The notes: a model not told the origin generated them from the letters alone. Counted from the first letter of the stretch, positions 1-7,335 are shown. The stretch: 9,212 nucleotides of DNA from Petrotoga sp. UBA5851 (GCA_002431635.1 DJGH01000052.1:27754-36965), one strand, 5' to 3'. Numbers and translations: made by a program.

Positions 1-328
1 CTGGTGTATGCTCGGCGACAAAACACTTACTTCCTATGGTGGAACAAAATTTTATTATCCCATAGACAATCTGTGAATTATGCACTATTATTCCAATTTT
101 TTTCTGAGATACTATATTGATTTCAGTTACAAAAGTTCCCACACCGAAAATTTTTGTCAGTAATCCTTTTTTTTCCAAGTCATCAAGCGCCTTTCTGACA
201 GTGGTTCTTGTAGTATTAAACTTATCAGCAAGCTCATTTTCAGAAGGAATTTTATCCCCGGGAAGATATTTTCCGCAAAGGATAAGATCCTCGACATAAT
301 TTGTTATCTGCAGATACAGTGGAATCAT
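1..328 (-). CDS. GntR-family transcriptional regulator, N-terminal part (cut by window edge)
   Basis: A reading frame opens at ATG 328 and stays open to the left edge, giving 109 residues with no stop; the rest lies outside the window. An AGGAGGT ribosome site sits 6 nt upstream (335-341). Residues 1-68 are a GntR winged helix: a start of the form IPLYxQ, then PGDKIPSENELA, the recognition stretch TTRTTVRKALDDLEKKGLL, and a GVGTFV wing (62-67). After a short linker, KKIGIIVHN (76-84) looks like the first beta strand of a LacI-type periplasmic-binding-protein domain, as in AraR, rather than a UTRA domain; this second-domain call is an inference from a few residues. The gene lies 66 nt downstream of the GH130 gene on the same strand, so it is probably the last or near-last gene of the operon and its local sugar-responsive regulator. 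The GntR domain is secure. The effector is unknown, and a phosphorylase product or Man-GlcNAc would fit. Confidence 0.88.
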   Translation of the reverse strand, partial: MIPLYLQITNYVEDLILCGKYLPGDKIPSENELADKFNTTRTTVRKALDDLEKKGLLTKIFGVGTFVTEINIVSQKKIGIIVHNSQIVYGIIKFCSTIGSKCFVAEHTP

Positions 329-394
329 TCGGATACCTCCTGAAAAGATAAATTTTCTCAAATTACTTTATTTTATCTCATTTAAATGAAAAAA

Positions 395-1381
395 TTACAC
401 TTCTTCCTGGTTATCGTGCTTAAGCCAGTCCAGTATCTGTTCAACATATCCAAAACATACTCCCGTAACTGTGTCTGCACATCCATAGTAAATGGCTATC
501 CTTCCGCTTTCTTTTTCGCTAAGGGCGGCAACAGGAAAAACAACATTTTGTACATCCCCAACACATTCATAGAGCTGCTGAGGGGAAAGAAGATAAGAAG
601 AAGATCTTTTAATTACTTTCCATGGTTTATCCAGATCGGTAAGAGCCGCTCCAAAACTGTAAACATATCCATTGCATGAAAGGAGCACCCCATGATAAAT
701 CATTAACCATCCTTCAGGTGTTTCTATAGGGCAGGGACCGGCGCCTATTTTCAAAGACTGCCACGGCGAATAACCAGGTGACATTACAAAACGATGTTTC
801 CCCCAATAAACCATATCAGGACTTTCACTGAAAAATATGTCTCCAAAAGGAGTATGTCCGTTATCAGAAGGTCTGTTAAGCATACCAAACTTCCCGTTTA
901 TTTTTCTGGGAAAAAGTACCCCGTTCCTGTTATAAGGTACAAATGCATTTTCAACCTGATAGAAGTTTTCAAAGTCCAAGGTGTATCCAACTCCTATAGT
1001 AGGTCCATGATAACCGTTGCACCATGTTATCCAGTACCGGTCCTCTATAAAAACTACTCTTGGATCATATTTATACTCGCTTTCCAATAAATCTCCAGCT
1101 TCATTAATAAACTTTATAGGCTCATCGGAAATTTTCCAATTGATTCCATCATTGCTGAAACCGCTTCTTATATTCATTCTTCTGTTGGTATCGTCTACTC
1201 TGAAAACACCGGCAAAACCTTTTCGAAACTGTACGACTGCACTGTTAAAAATACTGTTTGCTCCTTTTGCCTGATCTCTTTTTATAATAGGATTTTTAGA
1301 GTACCTCCACAATAATGTATTACATCCGACAGGTTTGTCCTCCCAGGGAAAGCTTGGTTTCATCAATAAATCCGTTATCAT
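395..1381 (-). CDS. GH130 beta-1,4-mannoside phosphorylase (likely Man-beta-1,4-GlcNAc phosphorylase)
   Basis: The protein has 328 residues, full length for the family, with no signal peptide, so it acts in the cytoplasm. GH130 enzymes are five-bladed beta-propellers that cleave beta-mannosidic bonds with inorganic phosphate, giving alpha-mannose-1-phosphate. Visible signatures are FNSAVV (45-50), the YDPRV motif with the presumed catalytic acid D106, WCNGYHGPTIGVGYT (120-134), NRNGVLFPRKI (151-161), RPSDNGHTPFGDIF (170-183), KIGAGP (211-216) and IYYGCADT (297-304). From memory these match the gut enzyme UhgbMP closely; that subfamily (GH130_2) acts on Man-beta-1,4-GlcNAc and on mannooligosaccharides. 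The upstream GH85 gene favours the N-glycan core disaccharide as substrate. Mannan-type mannooligosaccharides are the main alternative. The start at 1381 has GGGAG 8 nt upstream, and the gene begins 14 nt after the permease stop, so the two are co-transcribed. A second Met at residue 7 has no better ribosome site. Confidence 0.9.
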   Translation of the reverse strand: MITDLLMKPSFPWEDKPVGCNTLLWRYSKNPIIKRDQAKGANSIFNSAVVQFRKGFAGVFRVDDTNRRMNIRSGFSNDGINWKISDEPIKFINEAGDLLESEYKYDPRVVFIEDRYWITWCNGYHGPTIGVGYTLDFENFYQVENAFVPYNRNGVLFPRKINGKFGMLNRPSDNGHTPFGDIFFSESPDMVYWGKHRFVMSPGYSPWQSLKIGAGPCPIETPEGWLMIYHGVLLSCNGYVYSFGAALTDLDKPWKVIKRSSSYLLSPQQLYECVGDVQNVVFPVAALSEKESGRIAIYYGCADTVTGVCFGYVEQILDWLKHDNQEEV

Positions 1382-1395
1382 AAAATCACTCCCGT

Positions 1396-2220
1396 TTATT
1401 TTAAGCCAGAAAGCTTAATACCTTCTATAAGATACTTTTGTGCAAAAAAGAAAAATATTATGGTTGGAAGAATCGTAAGTGCCGATGCTGCCATGGCCTG
1501 ATTCCAAAATGTGCCATACCTGCTCATAAACATAGGCATACCAAGCGCCAAAGGATATTTTGTTTCACTTGTAATATAAATTAACGGTCCCATATAATTG
1601 TTCCATGAACCGGTAAAAGTAAAAAGACTAATCAATGCAAGAACCGGTTTTGAAAGAGGAAGCATTATTTTATAAAATATTCTAAAGTCCCCTGCACCGT
1701 CAAGTTTAGCAGCTTCAAGTATATCGTTGGGAATTGTATTAAAGAACTGTCTCACCAGGAAAACATTCATAGCTCCTCCCCCAAGAAATGCAGGTACAAT
1801 TAAAGGCAGAAAAGTATCCAGCCATCCTAGGTGTTTATAAATCATGAAGACAGGTATCATAGTCACAACACCCGGAAGCATTACAGTACTCATCATAACC
1901 GCAAAGAAGAAATCCCTACCTTTCCATTTGATCTTTGAAAATCCGTATGCTACAAAGGAAGAAGACAGAACTACTCCTATAAGATTAAAAACAGTAATTA
2001 TAGCCGTATTTTTGAGATACATAAAAAAAGGAAACTTATTAAGCGCTTTGATATAATTTGACCAGTCCGGTGACTCGGGAAATATTCTGGGAGGAAAAAC
2101 CATAAGCTCGTTATCAGGTTTTAACGATGTTCCGATCATCCAAAAAAAAGGCAGAAGATATATCAGTGTAATTATTACCAAAGCAATTCTTCTGGGTATA
2201 TAAAGTTTGATTTTTTTCAT
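1396..2220 (-). CDS. Sugar ABC transporter permease, MalG-like (CUT1 family)
   Basis: An inner-membrane permease of the carbohydrate-uptake-1 type with about six hydrophobic segments: near residues 15-35, 75-98, 108-131, 140-160, 195-215 and 250-266 when counted from an ATG at 2235. The cytoplasmic EAA loop that docks the ATPase is clear: EAAKLDGAGDFRIFYKIMLP at 174-193. The C-terminal GIKLSGLK is typical of MalG-type subunits. Two starts are possible. The ATG at 2235 lies just after the previous stop with no ribosome site. The ATG at 2220 is preceded by GGTGG at 8 nt and begins MKKIKLYIPRR, a normal start for this family, so 2220 (274 residues) is preferred. The gene pairs with the MalF-like subunit upstream and would take up the oligosaccharide delivered by the binding protein. 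No ATP-binding subunit is in the window; a shared MsmK-type ATPase encoded elsewhere is usual for CUT1 systems. Confidence 0.93.
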   Translation of the reverse strand: MKKIKLYIPRRIALVIITLIYLLPFFWMIGTSLKPDNELMVFPPRIFPESPDWSNYIKALNKFPFFMYLKNTAIITVFNLIGVVLSSSFVAYGFSKIKWKGRDFFFAVMMSTVMLPGVVTMIPVFMIYKHLGWLDTFLPLIVPAFLGGGAMNVFLVRQFFNTIPNDILEAAKLDGAGDFRIFYKIMLPLSKPVLALISLFTFTGSWNNYMGPLIYITSETKYPLALGMPMFMSRYGTFWNQAMAASALTILPTIIFFFFAQKYLIEGIKLSGLK

Positions 2221-2246
2221 TATAATCGCCACCATTCGTCATTAAT

Positions 2247-3128
2247 TTATGAACCCAAGTAATAAACCCACTTCTTCTGAAAAACAAAATAAAAAATTGT
2301 GAGTATAAAAGTCACTCCAAACAAAAACCATGCCAGTGCAGACGCATATCCCATATTTGTATATGTAAAAGCATGTCTATATATATACATCGACAGAGAC
2401 ATGCTTGCATTTGCCGGTCCCCCGTTGGAAAGAAGCATAGGAAGATCAAATATCTGCAACGCTCCTATTGTGGAAGTAACCAGATAATAAAAAATAGTAG
2501 GAGTTATAAGAGGAAGAGTTATTTTTTTGAAAACAACAAATCTATTAGCTCCATCAATTCTGGCTGATTCATAGAATTCTTTAGGAATATCCTTAATTGC
2601 AGCTGAAAAAATTAGCATAGAGCTGCCTACACCCCATTGAGCCGCAAGCACAATTGTGGGCTTAACCCATGCTTCACTGCTGAGCCAGAGAGGCCCTTCT
2701 ATTCCTATAAACTCAAGAAACGCATTTACTATACCCATATAAGGATGAAAAAACCAAGTAACAACCGCTGAAAAACCAAATGCCGGAACGATAGAAGGCA
2801 GATAAATTGCTGCTCTGTAAAAAGAAGTTTCTTTTAATGGCTTGTCCATTAAAATTGCTGTCCCCAGAGCAACAAAAAGACCTATGGGAACAAGACCCAC
2901 CGTCATCCACACCGTGTTCATAAGACTTTTATAAAAAAGAGGGTCAGCAAACATATTTACATAATTTTCTGTACCTATCCACTGCACCTTTGTTGTTATG
3001 CTGAAACGAGTAAATGTATAGTAAAAAGACGCAATAAACGGCAGAAGAGTAAAAATCAAAAAGCCTATAAGCCATGGAGAAATAAAAAAAATCCCTTTAA
3101 AAAAATTTACCGCATTATTCCTTCTCAT
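2247..3128 (-). CDS. Sugar ABC transporter permease, MalF-like (CUT1 family)
   Basis: A 293-residue inner-membrane permease, partner of the MalG-like subunit downstream. Hydrophobic segments are visible near residues 10-38 (with the usual SPWLIGFLIFTLLP start), 70-93, 105-127, 157-178, 207-228 and 262-285. The EAA loop is ESARIDGANRFVVFKKITLP at 187-206, with the invariant glycine of the motif at G193. The extracytoplasmic loop and the segment LSNGGPANASMSLSMYIYRHAF (234-255) are typical of MalF, LacF and MsmF proteins. The start at 3128 is fixed by a strong AAGGAGGGG site (3137-3145), 8 nt upstream. That site overlaps the base of the stem-loop in the gap after the GH85 gene, so folding of the mRNA there could affect its translation. 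Substrate range cannot be read from the permease. The operon suggests N-glycan-derived mannosides. Confidence 0.93.
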   Translation of the reverse strand: MRRNNAVNFFKGIFFISPWLIGFLIFTLLPFIASFYYTFTRFSITTKVQWIGTENYVNMFADPLFYKSLMNTVWMTVGLVPIGLFVALGTAILMDKPLKETSFYRAAIYLPSIVPAFGFSAVVTWFFHPYMGIVNAFLEFIGIEGPLWLSSEAWVKPTIVLAAQWGVGSSMLIFSAAIKDIPKEFYESARIDGANRFVVFKKITLPLITPTIFYYLVTSTIGALQIFDLPMLLSNGGPANASMSLSMYIYRHAFTYTNMGYASALAWFLFGVTFILTIFYFVFQKKWVYYLGS

Positions 3129-3143
3129 CCGTAAAACCCCTCC

Positions 3144-3186
3144 TTACATAAGCCTCCGCATGGAAAATCCATGCGGAGGAATGTAA
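3144..3186 (-). other. Intercistronic stem-loop between the GH85 and permease genes
   Basis: A perfect 12-bp inverted repeat (3153-3164 with 3168-3179; core CCTCCGCATGGA, loop AAA) lies in the 65-nt gap between the GH85 stop and the permease start. A further 6-bp stem, TTACAT (3144-3149) with ATGTAA (3181-3186), extends it across a 3/1-nt internal loop. No U-run follows on either strand, so it is not a standard intrinsic terminator. Its outer stem touches the permease ribosome site. A role in mRNA 3'-end protection or in setting the ratio of secreted proteins to permeases, as REP elements do between malE and malF, is an inference. Confidence 0.75.
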
Positions 3187-3193
3187 AATGCAT

Positions 3194-5875
3194 TCAATAA
3201 GATTCTAATCCATAAACCTCTACTTCATAAATTCTTGCTGCTTTATCTCCGCCTTGTGTGGGCTTGTCTATGAAAAGTCTTAAATATCTGGCCTTTACGG
3301 GTGCAAATGAATCCTCCGTTACTCCTTTCCGATTTGAATCTACAGAAACAACATCACTCCATTGCTGAGCATCGTTGCTTACCTGTATCTTGTATACCTG
3401 AGTATTCATATCGGGCGATTCATTTCCCGACTGAGCATGTTTTACGATAACTCTGTTTATGATTACCTCTTTCTCAAAATCAACTACCAGCCAATGAGGT
3501 AAATCGCCTACAGCACACCATTTACTATTGTTTTCAACAGTTCCGTCAACAGCCATGGATGGCTTTTCAGAAGGCACATGCGAGCTTGCATAAGTATTTT
3601 TGTTTAGAGCCATATTTTTAACGTTTGCTGCTTTTTTCGTAATAACAATAAGTGGATCTACTGTTTTGATACTTTCTCCTTCTGAGTTTATTGCTTTAAG
3701 AGTAACAGGAAATATACCTTCTTTTTCATATGTTACTTCAGGTGAGACTTCATAGGATACACCAGGAGTTGCACCGGGAAGTATCCATACAAGCTGCTCC
3801 GTTACTTCTGAGGAAAGACTGTTAAGTCTTATCTTTTCTCCGGGCATAGCTATTGTATTGCTTATTTCAAAATCAGCTTTCGGAACAGGATAACTTGGCC
3901 AATTAAATACTACAAACTCACGCAAACTCCTGTTCATGTTTTTATCCACTGCAATTACTTCCAGTGCGCAACTGTCTTCTTTTCCAAATCTTTTTATATC
4001 GGAAATATACGTATAGTTATTATAACTTGCCCAGACAAACTCTCTCGTCTGATCCGGCAAAACTCTGTATATTTCATAAAACTCAGCATCTTTACTTTCC
4101 TGCCAGTGAAGGAGGAGTTGGGCATACAGTCCTTCTCTGAACTCAATACTATCTATCTTTATCCCTTTAACAGAAGATATAATCTTTTTACCTTGCGGTA
4201 CCAAAGCTATTTTTCCAAGATTTAAAGAGTACTTTGTGTCTTGTTTACCTACTATTCTGATCCCTATCTCTGTAATCTTTTTTCCATTGTATTCAGAAAG
4301 AGAAGAATTGGTTTCTTTCCACATGCCCTGTGAAAGATCAGCTTTTATGGAAAGCTCTTTCCCATCAGATAGTTTTAAAATATAATACACGTCTATGTTA
4401 TTATCTTCATCTGTTTTTATAGCCGCATTAAAACATGAATCTATTTTTATTTCAAGATCAGCAGCGTAAAGAGAGACTTCTACAGGCTCATCTGTTTTGG
4501 TACTTCCATTAAACTTAAGCGATGTGCCCCCATAGAAAGCATCATCATAATCAACAGTAATTTCAGGAATGGTTTTACCTGAAACTTTCCATCGATATGT
4601 TGGGAATATATCGGTAAGACTTCTGTTATACCATTGCTTTTGAGATTTTCTTTCTCCGTTTATATAGAAAGACTTTCCATGACCTGCGCAGAAGGAGGTT
4701 GAAAACGCTGTCCCTGTTAAAGGGGTTTTCTCATTTACAAAACTGGCTATTCCTCTCCATCTGTACTGTTTATAGTCTCCCCAGTCTATCTGTGAGAACT
4801 CTTTTTTACCGTTATACTCAAAGATACTATGCTCTCCTATCCACAAGCTTTCTTCTTTTGTCCAAAACTCCTGGATCGTCTTAGAATCATAGTATGACCA
4901 GCTTGGACAGTATAGCCCAAGAGAAAGCATAAGCTTTTCATTGTTAGCTATAAGCTTGGGCCAGTTAAACGCCGTAAGATATCCGCTTGCTTGAAGATCA
5001 AACCCGACAAAAACATTGTTTGGATCTATACCGTATTTCTGAAGATTTTTAAGTGAATTAGCAACAGTATCAGGCCGTTTGGTCGACTGCCATCTGAAAT
5101 CTATAAACATTTCATCACAGATTTTTTTGTTAGTGGAAAGATCCTTCATGAAAAATGCATTCTTATCTGTGAACTCGCCCTGCCATTCTATATTTCCCTC
5201 ATTGGTCATCGAGTCGTACCATACCATTGTAATCCAGGGAGCAGATGTTTTTACATACTGTATAAACTCCTTCATAAGCAAAGCATGTGTATCGTTGCAT
5301 CCGGTAGTCTCCTGATTTATAAACCAACCGTCAAACCCGTAGTATTCAGTTATTTCAATTAATTTATCCGCAACTATAAAGCGACCGTCTTCTTTCTGCA
5401 GTAGCTGATCAACCCAATTTCGTCTTCCCCCATAGACATTGGGAGGAAAAAAAATTGTACCCAGAACAGGAACTCCGTTTTTATGTCCAGCATCTGTTAC
5501 ATCCGCACTGGGGGGAACAATTATTCCCTCTCCGGCAGAACCTGCCCACGCAACAAGATAGTCTACATATTGCCAGAAAGTAAATGGATATGTTTTCATT
5601 GACCCTATTACACCCTGCGAAGGCATCCCGCTGGTAGATGAGTTCATTATGGATAATGCCATTACTTTAAGTCTTTCATCAGCTGAGGAAACCAAAGCAT
5701 GCGTGCCCACCCTCTTGGCAAGAGGAACTGATGACCTGTTGTAAAGAGCATCTCCGTCAGTTTCATACTCCCAGTCTATGATATCGTTGGGATACCAGTA
5801 GGATGATTCAGGCAAACGTGCATATACGACGCTCAATAATACAAAAATACAAATAACTAAAACTTTTCTCTTCAT
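3194..5875 (-). CDS. Secreted GH85 endo-beta-N-acetylglucosaminidase with PKD-like and CBM32 domains
   Basis: GH85 enzymes cleave the GlcNAc-beta-1,4-GlcNAc core of Asn-linked glycans, leaving one GlcNAc on the protein. Residues are numbered from an in-frame GTG at 5884. ATG 5875 (residue 4) is the better start: the GGGGTGGTGA ribosome site lies just before it and overlaps the preceding stop. This gives 893 residues. A Sec signal peptide follows (hydrophobic 8-21, likely cut after VVYA). The catalytic domain spans about 70-425 and carries YGFDGWFINQET (182-193). N190 and E192 match the family's oxazoline-stabilising Asn and acid/base Glu. Then come a beta-sandwich (about 430-565), a fibronectin-III-like segment (570-660), a PKD-like domain (668-750, with PGEKIRLNS and YEKEGIFPVTLKA) and a C-terminal F5/8 type C (CBM32) domain (755-893, ending in RYLRLFID and IYEVEVYG). 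No LPXTG, SLH or other anchor is seen, so it is periplasmic or released. Specificity (high-mannose, complex or paucimannose glycans) cannot be told from sequence alone. Confidence 0.93.
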   Translation of the reverse strand: MKRKVLVICIFVLLSVVYARLPESSYWYPNDIIDWEYETDGDALYNRSSVPLAKRVGTHALVSSADERLKVMALSIMNSSTSGMPSQGVIGSMKTYPFTFWQYVDYLVAWAGSAGEGIIVPPSADVTDAGHKNGVPVLGTIFFPPNVYGGRRNWVDQLLQKEDGRFIVADKLIEITEYYGFDGWFINQETTGCNDTHALLMKEFIQYVKTSAPWITMVWYDSMTNEGNIEWQGEFTDKNAFFMKDLSTNKKICDEMFIDFRWQSTKRPDTVANSLKNLQKYGIDPNNVFVGFDLQASGYLTAFNWPKLIANNEKLMLSLGLYCPSWSYYDSKTIQEFWTKEESLWIGEHSIFEYNGKKEFSQIDWGDYKQYRWRGIASFVNEKTPLTGTAFSTSFCAGHGKSFYINGERKSQKQWYNRSLTDIFPTYRWKVSGKTIPEITVDYDDAFYGGTSLKFNGSTKTDEPVEVSLYAADLEIKIDSCFNAAIKTDEDNNIDVYYILKLSDGKELSIKADLSQGMWKETNSSLSEYNGKKITEIGIRIVGKQDTKYSLNLGKIALVPQGKKIISSVKGIKIDSIEFREGLYAQLLLHWQESKDAEFYEIYRVLPDQTREFVWASYNNYTYISDIKRFGKEDSCALEVIAVDKNMNRSLREFVVFNWPSYPVPKADFEISNTIAMPGEKIRLNSLSSEVTEQLVWILPGATPGVSYEVSPEVTYEKEGIFPVTLKAINSEGESIKTVDPLIVITKKAANVKNMALNKNTYASSHVPSEKPSMAVDGTVENNSKWCAVGDLPHWLVVDFEKEVIINRVIVKHAQSGNESPDMNTQVYKIQVSNDAQQWSDVVSVDSNRKGVTEDSFAPVKARYLRLFIDKPTQGGDKAARIYEVEVYGLESY

Positions 5876-5886
5876 GTTCACCACCC

Positions 5887-7152
5887 CTATTTTTTCATAA
5901 CCTTATTATATTCGGCTTGTACTTCATTTTGTGCATCCCAAAGTGCTTTTTCTACACTTTTCTTTCCTGTAAGCACATAATCTCTGGCTTCAACCAGCTT
6001 ATCCCAAAGAAGAGCACCAACAGGTAAAGGAGGCCTTGTCTTTGCATTCTCCAACAGCTCTATGAAGCTTTTTTGTGAAGGATCGGCTTTAAGAAACTCA
6101 TCAACAGCATTTCGGTAAGTCGGAATATGAAGTGTATCAACGCTGTATTGTAACTGCCCTTTAGTAGCAAAATAATATGCAAGCCTAGCCGCATCCGAAG
6201 GATTCTTGGCTCCCTTAGGTACTGCTATGCTCCATCCGCCTGCCCATGTAACAGGCTTTCCACTTTTGGTAGGAATCCCCCCGACCTTATATTTAAAATC
6301 TTTTGGTGCAAACTGTTTTATTCCTGATATTGTCCAGTTCCCATCCACTATCATGGCAAGCTTTCCAGCAGTAAACGGGTTTAAATCACCTATTGACAGT
6401 GAACTAAAAGCGTTGAGCGTTTCGTATCCAAATCTTTCAGACCATTCTTTCTGCCATGTATATGCTTCTATTATTCCAGGATCTGTGGCAAAAACAAATT
6501 TTTCAGAATCAGTATCAAATATATTCCCTTCAAATGCATATATCCACGTGTATGGCCAGCCTTGGGCAAACCATGGAATAAAACCTACCAAATCATATCT
6601 TCCTCTTTTCCCTTCTTTTGTGAGCTTTTCAGCTGCTTTGATCATGCTATATATATCTTTCGGAGGTTCTTTAAGACCAGCACTGTTCAATAATTTTTCA
6701 TTGTACAGCAGAACCCTTACATCAGTATCAAACGGTAAGGCCCACATTTTGTTGTTAAAAATACATTCCTCAATAGCAAAATCATAGAACTCCTTTTTCA
6801 TGACATTTATGTCAATATTATTCTTTAAAAGAAGCTCCTCCATTGGTTCAAGAACATTGTTAGCGGCCCTTTGAGAAACAGTAAACCTGTCTATGTAAAC
6901 AAGATCCGGACCGGTTCCGGCATATACGGCTGTCAATAGTTTCGAGGAATCTGTCTCTGCGGCTGGAACCAAAACCATTTTTACTTTTATGTCTGGGTTT
7001 TCTTTTTCAAAAGAGTTAATTATTGCGTCAATACTGCTTTTATCAGGATCACGTGAAAGTCCATGCCAAAAAACTACTTCTCTTGCTCCAAAAACAACTA
7101 AAGATAACATAAGGATAAAGCCAACTAAAAAAACTTTGGAAAAGTTTTTCAT
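5887..7152 (-). CDS. Sugar ABC transporter substrate-binding protein (CUT1 type)
   Basis: First gene of the operon: 421 residues from ATG 7152, which has a strong AGGAGGTG site (7161-7168) 8 nt upstream. The frame is open for 49 more codons upstream, but that part is leader DNA and includes half of the large palindrome, so it is not coding. A Sec signal peptide is clear: MKNFSK, a hydrophobic core at 7-21, and likely cleavage near FGA (21-23). There is no lipobox cysteine, so the protein is soluble in the periplasm. The mature part is a family 1 solute-binding fold: REVVFWHG (24-31), AGTGPDLVYID (78-88), ALPFDTDVRVLLYNEKLL (138-155), TAGKLAMIVDGNW (261-273) and TWAGGWSIAVPKGAKNP (302-318). 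Several Trp residues (194, 199, 203, 273, 303, 307) are candidates for sugar stacking. The stop TAG is 11 nt from the GH85 ATG. The ligand is probably an N-glycan fragment such as Man-GlcNAc, by context only. Confidence 0.94.
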   Translation of the reverse strand: MKNFSKVFLVGFILMLSLVVFGAREVVFWHGLSRDPDKSSIDAIINSFEKENPDIKVKMVLVPAAETDSSKLLTAVYAGTGPDLVYIDRFTVSQRAANNVLEPMEELLLKNNIDINVMKKEFYDFAIEECIFNNKMWALPFDTDVRVLLYNEKLLNSAGLKEPPKDIYSMIKAAEKLTKEGKRGRYDLVGFIPWFAQGWPYTWIYAFEGNIFDTDSEKFVFATDPGIIEAYTWQKEWSERFGYETLNAFSSLSIGDLNPFTAGKLAMIVDGNWTISGIKQFAPKDFKYKVGGIPTKSGKPVTWAGGWSIAVPKGAKNPSDAARLAYYFATKGQLQYSVDTLHIPTYRNAVDEFLKADPSQKSFIELLENAKTRPPLPVGALLWDKLVEARDYVLTGKKSVEKALWDAQNEVQAEYNKVMKK

Positions 7153-7251
7153 ATAAACAACACCTCCTAAAGTGAATAAAAAGTTTTCCCTCCACAACGT
7201 TTTTATTTTATAACAGGATATAGTATATTCAAAAGATATTCTTAAGTATTC

Positions 7252-7291
7252 AAAGAGGTTTATACCTGTATAGACAGGTATAAACCTCTTT
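7252..7291. promoter_or_regulatory. 40-bp near-perfect palindrome in the operon leader (candidate operator or RNA hairpin)
   Basis: Left arm 7252-7269 and right arm 7274-7291 pair over 18 bp without mismatch around a 4-nt centre. The centre reads ACCTGT-CTAT-ACAGGT on the minus strand. The hairpin lies 99 nt upstream of the binding-protein ATG. Reading towards the operon, the bases after it are GAATACTT, not a U-run, so it is not a normal terminator in that direction. On the plus strand it is followed by CTTTTC, but no plus-strand gene reads into it. The ACCTGT/ACAGGT centre is the size of a GntR/AraR-type operator, and the operon encodes such a regulator. Binding is inferred. Confidence 0.6.
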
Positions 7292-7306
7292 CTTTTCAAA
7301 AATCAT

Positions 7307-7335
7307 AATATAACTGCAAATCCAAGAACAGTAAA
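7307..7335 (-). promoter_or_regulatory. Candidate promoter of the N-glycan operon
   Basis: On the minus strand TTTACT (7335-7330) and TATATT (7312-7307) are separated by 17 nt. Transcription would begin near 7300, just upstream of the palindrome (7291-7252), so a bound repressor would act as a roadblock. A weaker alternative lies downstream of the palindrome: TTTTGA (7234-7229), 16 nt, TATAAA (7212-7207). The sequence alone does not decide between them. Confidence 0.35.

Noticed and set aside
378..389. 12-bp palindrome TCATTTAAATGA after the GH130 stop as terminator or operator
   Set aside because: Too short and AT-only in its centre, without a following T-run; expected by chance in such AT-rich DNA.
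386..679. 97-codon plus-strand open frame opposite the GH130 gene
   Set aside because: Antisense shadow of a gene with clear catalytic motifs; composition is unlike a real protein.
6206..6787. 193-codon open frame on the plus strand
   Set aside because: Lies fully antisense to the well-supported binding-protein gene, has no family-like sequence and no ribosome site.
7153..7299. 49-codon N-terminal extension of the binding-protein frame
   Set aside because: It begins inside the right arm of the large palindrome, has no ribosome site at its start, and places a charged stretch before a complete signal peptide. ATG 7152 has a strong AGGAGGTG site.
7252..7300. Intrinsic terminator on the plus strand
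   Set aside because: The T-rich CTTTTC after the stem would allow it, but no plus-strand gene lies upstream; the nearest genes there all run the other way.
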